A DNA stretch of 64,000 nucleotides from NCBI GenBank assembly GCA_963677165.2, contig CAXXSX010000002.1, positions 1,364,001-1,428,000 on the forward strand, in the 5' to 3' direction. Shown piece after piece: positions 1 to 8,453 of the stretch (position 1 is its first letter; each line of letters begins with the position of its first letter). Both the position numbers and the translations under genes were made by a program. The notes beneath the pieces are model-generated. The model saw only the letters and a program-made list of their open reading frames with translations. It did not search any database and was not told where the DNA came from. The stretch is from JAFGXT01 sp963677165. GTDB lineage: Bacteria; Verrucomicrobiota; Lentisphaeria; Victivallales; SZUA-371.

Positions 1-42
1 CCTGCTAAACAATAATATAAGAAACAAACGATTAGGGAAATC

Positions 43-1665
43 ATGTTTAATTTTCACAGGAGAATACTGCCCCCATTTCTAGCTGCCATCGCTTTATGCG
101 GACAAGCAATGGCTGAAACTGCCAAGCTGACAGTGACTGGTTCGGACTGTCAACTGGTATCCGCAAAACCGGGCAAAAAAACGATCAAAGTTAAGGTGGA
201 AGGGAACACTAACCCTGTCCAGGTATTTGGGGAAATCTATCAATATGATCAGAAAAAACCTTGTGCAAGATCAAAAAAAATTACTATCAGTAATACAGGA
301 ACAATAGAATTTGATTTGAGAAGCACCGGTTTTTATGAGTTCACAATTATTGCAAAAGCTAATGACGGCAAAGAGCTTGACCGGGTTAGTTCAACTTACG
401 CAGTGGTTCCCGACAATAATTACGATCATCCGAGAGAGATGGGAACATGCACGCATTTTGGACAGGGAAAAGGAGCATATCCGCTGACGTTCAATCTGCT
501 GAATCTTGCAGGATTTACAAGAATTCGTGATGATTTTTCATGGCAGGCAATTGAACCGAAGCCCAAAAAGTATCAAGTTCCCAAAAGAATAGAAAAACTG
601 GTTAATACCGCAATCAAATACAAGATAAAACCTTTGCTGGTTACTGGTTATGGTACAAGAGCTTATGAGGGAAAATATTCAAACGGATTTGTCAATACCC
701 CTGAAATGCGCGAGGCCTATGGCAATGCGGTGGTCTTTGCGGTTAAACATTTTGGCAACCGCGTCACGGAATGGGAACTGTGGAACGAACCCAACAGGGC
801 CCATCCGGTAAAACATTATCTGCCAATGCTGAAAGTAGTCTACCCGATAGTAAAAAAAGCCAATCCACGTGCCACTTTTATTTCCTGCGGCGGGGGTGGT
901 GCCGGCGGCGGCCCCGGCGGGGGCATGATTATCCCGATTATTAAAGCTGGAGGAGTCGATTTTCAAGACGGATTCAGCATTCACCCCTATATGGCTCCGC
1001 ATGATCCGGATTATGGTTATGGGGCTCGAGGAGCTCCAATTCCGCGAGTGAGTGTTCCAGTATTCGCACCATTTCAGAAAAGAATAGCGGAAAAGAATCC
1101 GAAGAGTAATGGACGAAAGCTATCGGTCTGGGTAACAGAGCTGGGTTGGCCGACCGAACATCCCTCTACTCGTCAACACCCCACAACTGAAATGCTTCAG
1201 GCGGCATTTTTTGCCAGAACATATCTGATGTTCCGCAAAGAAAATGCAGTTAAGGGAATATTCTGGTATGACTTTCAGAATGACGGTATCAATCCGAAGG
1301 AGAAAGAAGATAACTTTGGAATTATCCGTAAAGACTTTTCTCCCAAACCAGCATATCAGGCCGCGGCTGTGGTTGCGTGGATTCTCAGAAACCGTCCGTA
1401 TGTGAGAGACCTTAGTCCAAAAGATAAAATGAACAACAGTAAAGTTTATCAATACGGACAGGGCAAAGACCGGGTAATTGTTGCCTGGCTGGCGGCTCCG
1501 GAAGGCTCAGCTAAACAGTCGGAAAATATTAACATCAAATTGCCGTTCAGCCCCAGGAAAGCCATTCTGCTGGATTGGCAGGGCAAAAAACAAAAGCTGA
1601 ACGCCAAAAACGGCACGGTTATGCTGAAAACCACATATCTGCCGCAATATATTGTTCAAAAATAA
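43..1665 (+). CDS. Secreted clan GH-A-like glycoside hydrolase
   Basis: Predicted 540-residue exported enzyme. Residues 1-24 form a signal peptide (basic start, hydrophobic core, ending QAMA). A short beta-rich domain follows, then a TIM-barrel resembling the GH5/GH39/GH-A group: the motif WELWNEPN gives the likely acid/base Glu249 and WVTELGWP the likely nucleophile Glu366. Near residue 405 GIFWYDFQNDG resembles the barrel's eighth strand, and a small C-terminal beta domain ends the protein. The start has a GGGA-like ribosome binding site. It lies 13 bp before a second glycosidase with a similar barrel, so the two are probably co-transcribed and act on one extracellular or periplasmic polysaccharide. 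The substrate cannot be read from the sequence. The barrel fold and catalytic pair are inferred from motifs; the exact GH family is unassigned. Confidence 0.8.
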   Translation: MFNFHRRILPPFLAAIALCGQAMAETAKLTVTGSDCQLVSAKPGKKTIKVKVEGNTNPVQVFGEIYQYDQKKPCARSKKITISNTGTIEFDLRSTGFYEFTIIAKANDGKELDRVSSTYAVVPDNNYDHPREMGTCTHFGQGKGAYPLTFNLLNLAGFTRIRDDFSWQAIEPKPKKYQVPKRIEKLVNTAIKYKIKPLLVTGYGTRAYEGKYSNGFVNTPEMREAYGNAVVFAVKHFGNRVTEWELWNEPNRAHPVKHYLPMLKVVYPIVKKANPRATFISCGGGGAGGGPGGGMIIPIIKAGGVDFQDGFSIHPYMAPHDPDYGYGARGAPIPRVSVPVFAPFQKRIAEKNPKSNGRKLSVWVTELGWPTEHPSTRQHPTTEMLQAAFFARTYLMFRKENAVKGIFWYDFQNDGINPKEKEDNFGIIRKDFSPKPAYQAAAVVAWILRNRPYVRDLSPKDKMNNSKVYQYGQGKDRVIVAWLAAPEGSAKQSENINIKLPFSPRKAILLDWQGKKQKLNAKNGTVMLKTTYLPQYIVQK

Positions 1666-1678
1666 AAGGATTTATTAA

Positions 1679-4309
1679 ATGAAAAAAATTTGTATTATCA
1701 TTGCCGCTCTTTTGCCGTTGGCCTCGGTTTTTGCGGTAAGAGCCCCCGCAAAACTTGGAGATACGACTTTCAACGTAGTCGGTAATTATGATGACTTCAC
1801 TCAACTTCCAGTAGTCAAAGCAGAAAATAAATCGGGCAAAGCTGCTTCATTTAAGGTCAAAATGACACTGACCGATAAAAAGGGAAACATTAAACTGTCA
1901 AAGAGCTACTCTTTGGATGTTCCAGCGAAATCTGTTGCCGAACTAAAAGCTTTTGACAGCAAACCGGCATCTATAACCGATGAAGCAGTGCTTTTTAGAG
2001 CAGAAATAATCGGTCTGAATAATAAGACCGCTTCTGTTTCCGGTATTTTCGGTAAGGAAAAACCGGTACCCGCAAGCGTTGCAAATGTGTTTGCCATGAA
2101 CGTCCATTTAGGCAGATATACCCCGGAAATCGAGTGGAAGCTTCTACGTTTATTAAAAGATGCCGGAATCACTTCTGTCAGAGTGGATGGCCGATTCGCG
2201 AAGCCTAGCGAAAAAGAGCTGAAAAAACGTATCAGGACCATGAATGAAGTCATTCTGGGACTGGAAGCATTTGGAATACGCCCAATGACTATGATCGGTT
2301 ATTTTCCGCGCGAATTCTATAGAAGTCCCGATAAAATGAAAATGGCTTATGTATGGGCTGGAATGCTTGCCAAGGCATTGAAAGGTCGTACTGACTGGCA
2401 CTACGGTAATGAAACGAACTCCGGCTGGGCTGCTTTCGGAGAAGCCCGAGCCATGGCTCCTCTCAACAAAGCCTTTGCTTTGGGAACGGCATCTCAGGAC
2501 CCGAGTGCGTTGAAAGGTTCCTTTGGTATTGCCGGAGCCCTGGAAAATTATGTCAGAGAGTTCATTAAATGCGATACACTACCTTATTTGGACGCTCTCT
2601 GTATTCACCCCTATTGTGGAACTCCCGAGGCGGGCATGGTTAAAAGTCTGGCTGCCAAAAAAATGATAAAAATGTACGGTAGTAAGGCACAGGTATGGGC
2701 AACAGAAATTGGTTTTCATGTTGATGAAAATTCTAAATTAAACGAATTAACCGGTGAACTTACCGGAGTCAGTGGTTTTTCAATTCTCCATCAGCGTCAA
2801 CTGCTCCCCAGAATGTATGTTCTAGGACAATCATACGGCATTGAGCGCGTTTACTGGTACGACTTCTTTGGACTTAGAGATCGTGAAACCTTTTGGATCG
2901 TAGACAAAGATTATAAGCCGCTTCCTGCCTATAAAGTTTTGAAAGAATGTTCAAAAAGATTAAAAGATACCGTTTCCGCCGGTTATACTCCGGTTGAGGA
3001 TTTGGTACAACGTCATGTATTTAAACGAAAAGACGGATCAATTCTTTTGGCTTGCTGGGCTCTGAAAAATAACGTTAAAGCAAACTTCCGTCTGCCGTCA
3101 ACCGTAAAGGTATTCGATGATCTTGGCAAAGCGGTCAAGTTACCCGAAAATGGGAGCCTCACTCTGGGGCATGGCCTATTTTATGTGGAAGGACTGACTT
3201 CCGATCAATTGCCGAAGCTCATCAATAAGGATGTTCTTGTCTCCGCACTGGATAAACGCTATTTTAATGCTCCGATGTATCGCTTTACGGTGAAAGCCGG
3301 ATCAAAATTCACTGTGCCGTTTGTTGCATTCAACGGAACGAAGAAAACCGTTGCGGTTAAACCTCTGGTAATGCGTACTTTCCCCGGCTGGAAGATAAAT
3401 GTGCCGGATGCAATTAAGCTCCCGGCAGGAGAAAATGAAGCCAAAACGTTTGATATAACTGTACCTGCAGAAGCGGTTCCGGGAGTTGAATATATATTTA
3501 CCTTCGGCGCCGATGTCAACGAGATGCAGATGGCTTATCCGTATACAGTACGCGTCAAGGTTGCGGGAGATTTCCCATATACCGCCATAGAAAGATTCAA
3601 CCGTCCAATTACTTATCCGATGTGGGATGCGATGGATGAAACAAAAGCCAAAAAAGGAAATCCTGAACTGGCCGCAAAACAGGGCAAAGCGGTTATCGAC
3701 GGCAATCTCAAAGAATGGAAGGCGGAAGAGTTTTATCCAATCGACCAGAAATTCCAGTGGAAAATGCGCAATCCGGGTATCCCCAGTGACGATGACTGGT
3801 CCGGTAAAATCGCCATGCGCTGGGATTCGAAATACATCTATGTGGCATTTCTGATTAAAGATGAACATTTGTGCTTTATGGACTTCCTTAGCCGTGACTG
3901 GCGCGATAATGACAATATCAGGCTGTTTTTCAGCAGTATTGAGGATGAGAAAAAACGGGCCAAAAGAATATCTGACAACGATCTGCTGTTGATCATGACT
4001 CCAACCGGTATTTCACATACAGAAGGTCCAATGTTGAATGTTGCATCACTTGGAGGCAAGATACGTCCAAAGACAGAGGGAAAAGTTAAGATGTCATCAA
4101 AAGTATGGCAAAATGGTTATGTTCTGGAAGTGGCAGTTCCGGTCAAAGAGTTTAATCTGGTACCCAAGGCCGGTATGGTGATTGGATTTAACTGCATGGC
4201 TGATGATATCGACGACGGTTTCAGGCAGCATGTTGCCATGACCTACTACAAAAATGGAAATTACTGGAATTGTCCTCAAGCCTTAGGAAAATTAAAGCTG
4301 ATTAAGTAA
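1679..4309 (+). CDS. Secreted glycosidase-like protein with C-terminal CBM9-like domain
   Basis: 876 residues with a signal peptide (residues 1 to about 19). A beta domain (about 25-125) precedes a GH-A-like barrel with DWHYGNETNSG (candidate acid/base Glu245) and VWATEIGFH (candidate nucleophile Glu343), followed by VYWYDFFGLRDRE at the barrel end. Residues about 520-640 look like Ig/NEW3-type beta domains. Residues about 670-876 match the CBM9-like pattern: DGNLKEWKAEEF, then AMRWDSKYIYVAFLIKDEH. It is the second gene of a two-gene operon and shares its layout with the 1392-residue protein at the other end of the window. Function is inferred as a sugar-binding hydrolase; the substrate is unknown. 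Confidence 0.75.
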   Translation: MKKICIIIAALLPLASVFAVRAPAKLGDTTFNVVGNYDDFTQLPVVKAENKSGKAASFKVKMTLTDKKGNIKLSKSYSLDVPAKSVAELKAFDSKPASITDEAVLFRAEIIGLNNKTASVSGIFGKEKPVPASVANVFAMNVHLGRYTPEIEWKLLRLLKDAGITSVRVDGRFAKPSEKELKKRIRTMNEVILGLEAFGIRPMTMIGYFPREFYRSPDKMKMAYVWAGMLAKALKGRTDWHYGNETNSGWAAFGEARAMAPLNKAFALGTASQDPSALKGSFGIAGALENYVREFIKCDTLPYLDALCIHPYCGTPEAGMVKSLAAKKMIKMYGSKAQVWATEIGFHVDENSKLNELTGELTGVSGFSILHQRQLLPRMYVLGQSYGIERVYWYDFFGLRDRETFWIVDKDYKPLPAYKVLKECSKRLKDTVSAGYTPVEDLVQRHVFKRKDGSILLACWALKNNVKANFRLPSTVKVFDDLGKAVKLPENGSLTLGHGLFYVEGLTSDQLPKLINKDVLVSALDKRYFNAPMYRFTVKAGSKFTVPFVAFNGTKKTVAVKPLVMRTFPGWKINVPDAIKLPAGENEAKTFDITVPAEAVPGVEYIFTFGADVNEMQMAYPYTVRVKVAGDFPYTAIERFNRPITYPMWDAMDETKAKKGNPELAAKQGKAVIDGNLKEWKAEEFYPIDQKFQWKMRNPGIPSDDDWSGKIAMRWDSKYIYVAFLIKDEHLCFMDFLSRDWRDNDNIRLFFSSIEDEKKRAKRISDNDLLLIMTPTGISHTEGPMLNVASLGGKIRPKTEGKVKMSSKVWQNGYVLEVAVPVKEFNLVPKAGMVIGFNCMADDIDDGFRQHVAMTYYKNGNYWNCPQALGKLKLIK

Positions 4310-4335
4310 TCATTTCAAACGGTTTTTATTCTCGC

Positions 4336-4363
4336 GGCAGGTTGCCTAAAACAGGCGCCTGCC
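4336..4363 (+). terminator. Rho-independent terminator after glycosidase pair
   Basis: The arms GGCAGG..GCCT and AGGC.GCCTGCC form a GC-rich hairpin followed by ATTTTTATTTT. It closes the two-gene glycosidase operon 27 bp after its stop and separates it from the regulator gene. Confidence 0.75.
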
Positions 4364-4395
4364 ATTTTTATTTTCAATAAAATATTTTCTTGTTA

Positions 4396-4424
4396 TTGAC
4401 ATATTTTTTTCAGCGGTGTATAAT
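4396..4424 (+). promoter_or_regulatory. Consensus sigma-70-type promoter of the LacI gene
   Basis: A perfect TTGACA (4396-4401), exactly 17 bp of spacer, and a perfect TATAAT (4419-4424). The predicted start point near 4431 falls inside the first operator, so the regulator should repress its own strong promoter. Confidence 0.8.
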
Positions 4425-4425
4425 A

Positions 4426-4441
4426 TTGCCAACGATGGCAA
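4426..4441. promoter_or_regulatory. LacI-family operator 1
   Basis: The 16-bp sequence TTGCCAACGATGGCAA has 6-bp arms (TTGCCA/TGGCAA) around a central CG-containing tetramer, as in LacI/GalR operators. It overlaps the end of the -10 box and the expected transcription start. Confidence 0.75.
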
Positions 4442-4469
4442 AGATTATGGAGATTTATGTGTCTCGATA

Positions 4470-4485
4470 TTGCCAACGATGGCAA
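4470..4485. promoter_or_regulatory. LacI-family operator 2
   Basis: An exact second copy of the 16-bp operator, 44 bp downstream of the first, about four helical turns and hence on the same DNA face. It lies in the untranslated leader 28 bp before the start codon. The pair suggests cooperative or looped autorepression. Confidence 0.75.
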
Positions 4486-4513
4486 AGTGAGAAATTATAA
4501 AGTTTGAATTGAA

Positions 4514-5494
4514 ATGGCGACATTACGAGAAATTGCAGAAGAAGCGGGTGTTTCGATCCGAAGCGTAACCCGGGCTCTGAAAGGGGAGTCCGGAGGGAAT
4601 CTGGAAACTTGCCGGCGCATTCGTGAGATTGCGAACCGCATGGGATATATTCCCAATGTGGCGGCCAGAAACCTTCGGATGAAACGTAATAATATGATTG
4701 GAGTAATAACCTCTGGTGAATCCTGCCAGATATTTGTCCGTAAAACCATTTCGCTGCAACGCAAGCTTGAACATGAAGGATTTTTTCCTCTATCAGGTCT
4801 GCTTCCGGAAACTCCGGAAAGACTTCGGGAACTGCTTCAAAATTGGGTCGGCATGGTTGAATGCGTCGTCTTTTATTCCTGGTGTAGAGAATGGAATCCT
4901 AACGAAATTTTTTCCGGCCTTCCAATCAATTGTATTTTTATCGATACTCTATCGGAAGAATATGCCGACAGCTATACCCTCGTTGATATCGAACGTGAAA
5001 CCGGTATCCGGATTGCCGTCGAACATTTTATTGACAATGGCAGAAAACGAATTGCTTATCTCGGATCAAAAATGCGTGAACGTATCAGCGGTTTTACCAG
5101 TGCGTTCCATAGTCGCGGAATTGAACCTTTGCCGGGAGCCATAATTGATTGTTCTGGCCTTACTTTTAATCAGGGGTATCAACGTGGAGGAGCTGTGATT
5201 TCAGGCGGATTTGATGCGGTATTTACGGATACGGATCGTACGGCACTGGGTTTCTACCGCTACTGTTATGAGCATGGAGTCAGGATTCCAGATGATATTG
5301 CCGTGATCGGCTTCGACAACGATGAGGCCGGAGAATACGCATGCCCACAGTTGAGTTCAGTGGCTCATCCGGTGGATCAGATAAGTCAGCAAGTAACAGA
5401 ATTTATTAAAAGGAGTGAATATCCGAAGACCAGAATAGTATTCCCCACAAAATTTATTCAAAGAAACAGCAGTCCGTGTGATAACGCTACTTAA
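4514..5494 (+). CDS. LacI-family transcriptional regulator
   Basis: 326 residues. The N-terminal helix-turn-helix and hinge are clear: TLREIAEEAGVSIRSVTRAL, then the hinge-region pattern YIPNVAARNLRMKRNNMIGV. A periplasmic-binding-protein-like sensor domain follows (DAVFTDTDRTALGFYRYC, IPDDIAVIGFDNDE near residues 235-270). The ligand is probably a sugar or sugar acid. It lies between a glycosidase operon and a Gfo/Idh/MocA dehydrogenase gene, which suggests control of carbohydrate use, but its recognisable operators occur only at its own promoter in this window. The ribosome binding site is weak and the start was chosen by the HTH alignment. Confidence 0.92.
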   Translation: MATLREIAEEAGVSIRSVTRALKGESGGNLETCRRIREIANRMGYIPNVAARNLRMKRNNMIGVITSGESCQIFVRKTISLQRKLEHEGFFPLSGLLPETPERLRELLQNWVGMVECVVFYSWCREWNPNEIFSGLPINCIFIDTLSEEYADSYTLVDIERETGIRIAVEHFIDNGRKRIAYLGSKMRERISGFTSAFHSRGIEPLPGAIIDCSGLTFNQGYQRGGAVISGGFDAVFTDTDRTALGFYRYCYEHGVRIPDDIAVIGFDNDEAGEYACPQLSSVAHPVDQISQQVTEFIKRSEYPKTRIVFPTKFIQRNSSPCDNAT

Positions 5495-5556
5495 AAGCAA
5501 AAAACTAACTTTAATATAAATTTTCAAAATAATAACCTTAAACAAGGAAGAATAAA

Positions 5557-6879
5557 ATGAGCGAAAAAAAGAAATATGTTGTTGTTGGAACTGGTTCCCG
5601 TTCCTGGATGTACATGGAAGCGATTATTAATACCTATAAGGAAATCGCTGAACTGAAGGCTATCTGTGACCTTAATCAGTCCCGTATGGATTTTTACAAC
5701 AAAATGATACAGGAAGAACACGGTCATGCTCCTGTTTCAACCTATACGTCAGATAAATTTGATCAGATGATCGCGGACACTAAGGCTGATGTTGTAATCG
5801 TTACGACGATGGACCGTACCCATCACCGCTATATCTGTCGTGCCATGGAGCTCGGCTGTGACGTTGTAACTGAAAAACCGATGACTGTTGACGAAAAGAA
5901 ATGCCAGCAGATTATTGATACCAAGAAAAAAACCGGTAAAAATCTGACCGTTACCTTCAACTATCGCTACGCTCCACGTAATACCAAGATCAAAGAAATC
6001 ATCAAAAGCGGTATTGTCGGCGATATCACCAGTGTTCATTTCGAATGGGTTCTCGACACTTCTCATGGTGCTGACTACTTCCGTCGCTGGCACCGCGATA
6101 AACGCAACAGCGGTGGCCTGCTGGTCCACAAATCAACTCATCACTTCGATCTTGTGAATTGGTGGCTCGACGATGAACCGCAGACCGTGTTTGCAATGGG
6201 CGATTTGATGTTCTATGGTCGTGAAAATGCTGAAAACCGCGGTGTTACCGAATTTTACAGCCGTGCCCGTGGTTCCGAAGTTGCCGCCAAGGATCCGTTT
6301 GCATTGAAAGTAAAAGATGACGACAAGTTCCTTCATGGACTGTACTATGACGCGGAACAGGATGATCAGTACTATCGTGACCAGAGTGTTTTCGGCCACG
6401 GAATTTCTATTGAAGATAATATGGGTGTAATGGTTCGCTACAAACGTAACACCATCTTCACTTACTCCCTCAATGCACATTGTCCGTGGGAAGGCTACCG
6501 CGTAATGTTCAACGGTACTCGTGGTCGTCTGGAATTCAACGTGATTGAAAAATCCTACGTTAGTGGCGATAAGGAAGACTTTAATCAGCCTGGAATGCGT
6601 GAAATGGCCGAGGATGAAAAAAAGAATGTTCCGGAAATCATCTTTCAGGAACATTTCGGCAAACCCCAGGAAATTACCTATGACCAGGGTGATAAAGGCG
6701 GTCACGGCGGCGCAGACGTTCGCCTGTTGGAAGACGTTTTTGTCGGAGGTGGCGAAGATCCTCTTGGTCATGCTGCGGGATACGTTGATGGAGCAAAATC
6801 CATCCTGATTGGTGTCGCGGGAAATAAATCCATGGCCTCAGGCATGCCGATCAATGTTGATACGCTGATCAATCTGTAA
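5557..6879 (+). CDS. Gfo/Idh/MocA-family oxidoreductase
   Basis: 440-residue NAD(P)-dependent dehydrogenase-like protein without a signal peptide. The N-terminal Rossmann fold begins VVVGTGSRSWMYMEAI, with an atypical GTGSRS loop where GxGxxG is usual. The family EKP motif appears as VVTEKPMTVDE near residue 108, and the C-terminal GFO_IDH_MocA_C-like domain carries a histidine-rich segment LLVHKSTHHFDLVNWW. Start supported by an AAGGAAG ribosome binding site. Lentisphaerota carry many such paralogues, commonly tied to sugar or inositol oxidation; the substrate is not predictable. It ends at a strong terminator and so is probably monocistronic. Confidence 0.9.
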   Translation: MSEKKKYVVVGTGSRSWMYMEAIINTYKEIAELKAICDLNQSRMDFYNKMIQEEHGHAPVSTYTSDKFDQMIADTKADVVIVTTMDRTHHRYICRAMELGCDVVTEKPMTVDEKKCQQIIDTKKKTGKNLTVTFNYRYAPRNTKIKEIIKSGIVGDITSVHFEWVLDTSHGADYFRRWHRDKRNSGGLLVHKSTHHFDLVNWWLDDEPQTVFAMGDLMFYGRENAENRGVTEFYSRARGSEVAAKDPFALKVKDDDKFLHGLYYDAEQDDQYYRDQSVFGHGISIEDNMGVMVRYKRNTIFTYSLNAHCPWEGYRVMFNGTRGRLEFNVIEKSYVSGDKEDFNQPGMREMAEDEKKNVPEIIFQEHFGKPQEITYDQGDKGGHGGADVRLLEDVFVGGGEDPLGHAAGYVDGAKSILIGVAGNKSMASGMPINVDTLINL

Positions 6880-6905
6880 TTTTAAAGTCGTTTTTTTAGT
6901 TTTAG

Positions 6906-6944
6906 TCCCTTTTAACTCTCTTTTTCCAGTAGAGTTAAAAGGGA
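6906..6944 (+). terminator. Rho-independent terminator after oxidoreductase
   Basis: 14-bp perfect stem (TCCCTTTTAACTCT paired with AGAGTTAAAAGGGA) with an 11-nt loop, followed by TATTTTTTTT. Confidence 0.9.
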
Positions 6945-7083
6945 TATTTTTTTTCAGTTCTTTTTATGAAAAAAATCAGGAATGAATACTGGAATAATTA
7001 TTAAACCCGTGATAATTTATTTTTTGAGTTGAGGCTATTTCCTCTATTGATCAAACTTCTTGTCAAAGGTGTGTTATTTTATC

Positions 7084-8010
7084 ATGAAAACGGGGTTCAG
7101 ACCGGTATTGCTGGGAACGATTCTGATTACGTCTGCATTGTGCGGTTGTGTGTCGGAAGAATTACCACCGCCGCAACCTCCCGTAACACCTGAAACTGCT
7201 CCGAAAAAAGCAGGAAAAAATAAAACTTCTGTAAAGCCGGTTAAAACGGTTAAATCTGTTAAGCCTGAAACAAAGACTTCAGTTTCTTCTATTCCGGTAC
7301 AGAACAGTTATTCTGTCAAACCGGAAAGCTCTCAATCCTTTCAGAAAGTGATGCCAATTCCTCCTCCTTCTTCCGGTGACGGCAATGTCTGGTGCAGCCT
7401 GATAAAACCGACAGAAAAACATGCTGGATTTCTTTCTAAAAACTCATTTGTTACCACCTGGTACCTGATCGGTCCGTTTAAAATAGACCGGAAAAAACTA
7501 AGTGACAAAAAAATTAACGAATCAATTCATATTACGCTTCTGGATGATGAGAAAGTTCCTTCGCCGGAAAAGCATAAGTGGAATCTGTTAAAGTTTACAG
7601 ACAGTGATTCCATTGGAAAAATTGATTTGAACCAGGCTTTCAATTCTCCGGGTGAATACAGCGCCGTTTATGCGGTAACCTATATTTATTCGGAGAAACC
7701 CGGGAATCATTTTATTCTTTATGCCGGGAGTGATGACTTTATCAAGATCTGGATCAATGGACAGTTGGTCCATACGTTCAACCGGATTCTCCGTGGAGCC
7801 GCCTGGGATCAGGACAAAGTGACCGGCATTAAGCTCAATGCCGGTTATAATCTGATTGTCGTAAAAGTCGTTAATGTTGAGAGAGGCTGGAATTTCTTTT
7901 TCCGCCTTGCTGATCATGATGGAGTTCCGTTGCAGTTCCTGCCGCGTATCGTACCGGGATACACCAACGAGAAAATGGTTGATCGGCTCTCCCGGCAACT
8001 ACATTTATAA
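7084..8010 (+). CDS. Lipoprotein with PA14-like carbohydrate-binding domain
   Basis: 308 residues from the ATG at 7084 (an in-frame TTG lies 24 bp upstream). The N-terminus is a lipoprotein signal: hydrophobic core, then SALCGC with likely lipidated Cys22. A Pro/Lys/Ser/Val-rich low-complexity linker (about 25-90) precedes a globular domain from about residue 115 (TTWYLIGPFKIDRKKL). Later segments, FILYAGSDDFIKIWINGQLVH and the strand NLIVVKVVN, resemble PA14-type sugar-binding folds often seen in Lentisphaerota and Planctomycetota surface proteins. Probably an outer-membrane-anchored binding protein. Exact role unknown. Confidence 0.7.
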   Translation: MKTGFRPVLLGTILITSALCGCVSEELPPPQPPVTPETAPKKAGKNKTSVKPVKTVKSVKPETKTSVSSIPVQNSYSVKPESSQSFQKVMPIPPPSSGDGNVWCSLIKPTEKHAGFLSKNSFVTTWYLIGPFKIDRKKLSDKKINESIHITLLDDEKVPSPEKHKWNLLKFTDSDSIGKIDLNQAFNSPGEYSAVYAVTYIYSEKPGNHFILYAGSDDFIKIWINGQLVHTFNRILRGAAWDQDKVTGIKLNAGYNLIVVKVVNVERGWNFFFRLADHDGVPLQFLPRIVPGYTNEKMVDRLSRQLHL

Positions 8011-8024
8011 AACTTTCCGCAAGG

Positions 8025-8414
8025 TTATTTATTAAATGAACCGATCTCTATTAAGTTTCCTTCCGGATCTGAAATATAACAAGTTCGCTGTCCCCATGGT
8101 TCAGTAGTTGGTTCAAGAACGGCTTTCGCGCCCTTGGAGGTCACTTCTTGAAATGCCTTGTCGACAGCTGCAAAATTTTCTACGCTGAGAGCTATTTCAT
8201 AATGCCCGTTAATTCCACGGGCATAATTGAATTTTCTACCAGTCATCTTTTCAAAGTCACCCCTGCCGTAAAGCAGGAACAGCGTGCCGTCCTTTTCCAG
8301 ATAAACGTTGGAAGTGTTTTCGGCTTCTTTTATTTCAAATCCCAGTACATCCCGGTAAAAACATATCATAACCGACATATCTTTTACAAATATACCAAAT
8401 CCGTCTAATTTCAT
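8025..8414 (-). CDS. VOC-family (glyoxalase/dioxygenase-fold) protein
   Basis: 129-residue single-domain cytoplasmic protein of the vicinal-oxygen-chelate superfamily: FGIFVKDMSVMICFYRDVLGFE at the start, GHYEIALSVENFAAVDKAF in the middle, and the C-terminal signature WGQRTCYISDPEGNLIEIG, whose Glu is the usual metal ligand. Start has an AAGGA ribosome binding site. It converges on the preceding lipoprotein with only 14 bp between stops. Substrate unknown; the family includes lactoylglutathione lyases and resistance proteins. Confidence 0.88.
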   Translation of the reverse strand: MKLDGFGIFVKDMSVMICFYRDVLGFEIKEAENTSNVYLEKDGTLFLLYGRGDFEKMTGRKFNYARGINGHYEIALSVENFAAVDKAFQEVTSKGAKAVLEPTTEPWGQRTCYISDPEGNLIEIGSFNK

Positions 8415-8453
8415 AAGTTCATCCTTATTAACATTAAACTGGAAACAAGCTTA

